6,927 bases of DNA from NCBI GenBank assembly GCA_017629325.1, contig JAGBXL010000143.1:1-6927 (forward strand), written 5' to 3'. The notes under the pieces were generated by a model. It worked only from the letters and a program-made list of their open reading frames with translations, was not told the origin of the DNA and did not search any database. This DNA comes from Clostridia bacterium (lineage in GTDB: Bacteria; Bacillota; Clostridia; UMGS1810). Positions 5,860 through 6,927 of the stretch are shown in pieces (position 1 is the stretch's first letter; each line of letters begins with the position of its first letter). Position numbers and translations under genes: made by a program.

Positions 5860-5888
5860 ATTATAGTATTTTTTAAATAATTTGTCAA
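5860..5888 (-). promoter_or_regulatory. Perfect sigma-A promoter of pgsA
   Basis: On the minus strand TTGACA (5883-5888) and TATAAT (5860-5865) are separated by exactly 17 bases. It lies in the short gap between the ftsW-like stop and the pgsA start, so pgsA can be transcribed independently of the upstream wall gene. The -10 region and following bases (TATAATTATC) are identical to those of the lipoprotein promoter at 3110-3159. Confidence 0.9.
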
Positions 5889-5898
5889 TCTGATAAAT

Positions 5899-6927
5899 TT
5901 ACAATTTAGATTTATTCTCTGCAAAAGAAAATGCTGTTATAACCCCTAAAATAATAAAGCTTGAAATCATTGAGCTTCCTCCATAGCTTACAAAGGGCAG
6001 GGTTATGCCCGTTAGGGGAATAAGCTTTATAACACCGCCAACAATTATAAAGGTCTGGTAGCCAAAGCACAAAACAAGAGCCATGCAAGCCGCCTTTAAA
6101 AATTCGTTTTCGCATTTCATTGCGGTTTTAACTCCTCTGTATGTAAGCAGAAAATAAAGAAGAATAACCGCAATTCCCGTAAAGATACCCATTTCTTCGC
6201 ATATAGCTGCAAATATAAAATCCGACTGGGCAAAGGGAATAAGGTGCGGAGAGCCAAGCCCCAAGCCAACTCCAAAATATCCGCCCGATACTATTGCTAT
6301 AAGTGATTGAACAATTTGATAGCCTTTTCCCAGAGGGTCTGCCCACGGGTTTTTCCATATTTCTATTCTCACGCCGATATGGTCTGCAAGAATAAAATAC
6401 CCAAGAAGCGCCGCAATTATAATACCGCCTATATTTATAAGCTTTAACAGATGATTAGTTTTATATATGCTGCACATTGAAAAATAAACTAAAAACAATA
6501 AAAGAGCCGTGCCCCATTCTCTTTGCACTAGTGTAAGTATCCCCATACAAAGATACACAAATACACAAAGAGCAATTTCATCGGTGGGTATTCCTAATAT
6601 TCTTTGCCTTTTGTCTTTTTTACTGCCCGATGGCAGCTTTGAATAAAAGCAGGCAATAGCAAGGCAGAAAAATAGCTTTATAATTTCAGATGGCTGAATG
6701 GAAATGCCCTTAATAAAAATCCAGTTTTTAGAGCCGTTAATTTCTTTTCCGAAAACTGCTGTTAAAACAAGAAGCAAAACAACAACTGCCATATATAAAT
6801 ATTTCAGTCTGTTCCAAAAATGCAGCTTTCCAAAAATAACAGTTGTTAAAAGATATGCCATAGTGCCTATCATAAACCATAAAAGCTGCTTATTGGCAGA
6901 TACTATGTCTATTCGGTATTGCATAAC
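5899..6927 (-). CDS. SEDS peptidoglycan polymerase of the FtsW/RodA/SpoVE family, 5' end outside the window
   Basis: SEDS proteins polymerise lipid II into glycan strands together with a class B penicillin-binding protein during division or elongation. The visible 341 residues from the first Met hold repeated membrane segments. Family signatures, counted from that Met, are GSKNWIF (64-70) with QPSEIIKL (77-84), QREWGTALL (134-142), DPLGKGYQIVQS (196-207), IPFAQSDFIFAAICEEMG (229-246) and PLTGITLPFVSYGGSS (303-318). D235 in the SDFIF motif corresponds to the catalytic Asp of the family. The Met at 6922-6924 is probably internal. The codon before it is GTT in open frame, and 'V-M-Q-Y-R-I' reads like the end of the first membrane segment. 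I cannot tell FtsW from RodA or SpoVE without the N-terminus and wider context. Confidence 0.9.
   Translation of the reverse strand, partial: VMQYRIDIVSANKQLLWFMIGTMAYLLTTVIFGKLHFWNRLKYLYMAVVVLLLVLTAVFGKEINGSKNWIFIKGISIQPSEIIKLFFCLAIACFYSKLPSGSKKDKRQRILGIPTDEIALCVFVYLCMGILTLVQREWGTALLLFLVYFSMCSIYKTNHLLKLINIGGIIIAALLGYFILADHIGVRIEIWKNPWADPLGKGYQIVQSLIAIVSGGYFGVGLGLGSPHLIPFAQSDFIFAAICEEMGIFTGIAVILLYFLLTYRGVKTAMKCENEFLKAACMALVLCFGYQTFIIVGGVIKLIPLTGITLPFVSYGGSSMISSFIILGVITAFSFAENKSKL

Noticed and set aside
1..6927. CRISPR array, tRNA or rRNA gene, transposase
   Set aside because: I found no regularly spaced direct repeats, no cloverleaf-like sequence and no transposase or integrase motif on either strand.

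Overview
The window looks like a low-GC Firmicute, most likely a gut Clostridia member. The basis is the A+T-rich composition, strong AGGAGG-type ribosome binding sites, perfect sigma-A promoters and the style of the phage proteins. Every gene I accept is on the minus strand, so the biology reads from high to low coordinates.

Host side (about 5211-6927): a SEDS-family cell-wall polymerase of the FtsW/RodA/SpoVE type, cut at its 5' end by the window edge. It is followed by a phosphatidylglycerophosphate synthase-like gene (pgsA type) with its own consensus promoter. That gene is split in mid-sequence by a -1 frame change at C4A4, where a slippery heptamer, a stop and an ATGA overlap coincide.

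Junction (4987-5210): about 220 noncoding bases full of dyads. They end in a long hairpin whose 3' arm is the ribosome binding site of the first phage-like gene.

Phage-derived side (256-4986): a short small-terminase-like protein, an intact large terminase, a small lipoprotein, a scaffold-like protein, an N4-gp56 family major capsid protein and a small head-associated protein. The portal, head protease, tail, lysis and integrase genes are absent. The place where a portal normally sits, between the large terminase and the scaffold, holds the lipoprotein. It has its own perfect promoter (TTGACA, 17 bp, TATAAT) and a strong terminator, so it is a self-contained cassette of moron type. The remaining capsid genes are open and well formed. 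This could be a recently decayed prophage, a rearranged one, or a retained capsid module.

Left edge (1-182): a GC-rich string of small hairpins built like a composite dispersed intergenic repeat. It marks the end of the phage-like block visible here.

The points most worth a second look are the lipoprotein cassette in the portal position, the split pgsA and the hairpin that hides the first phage ribosome binding site.
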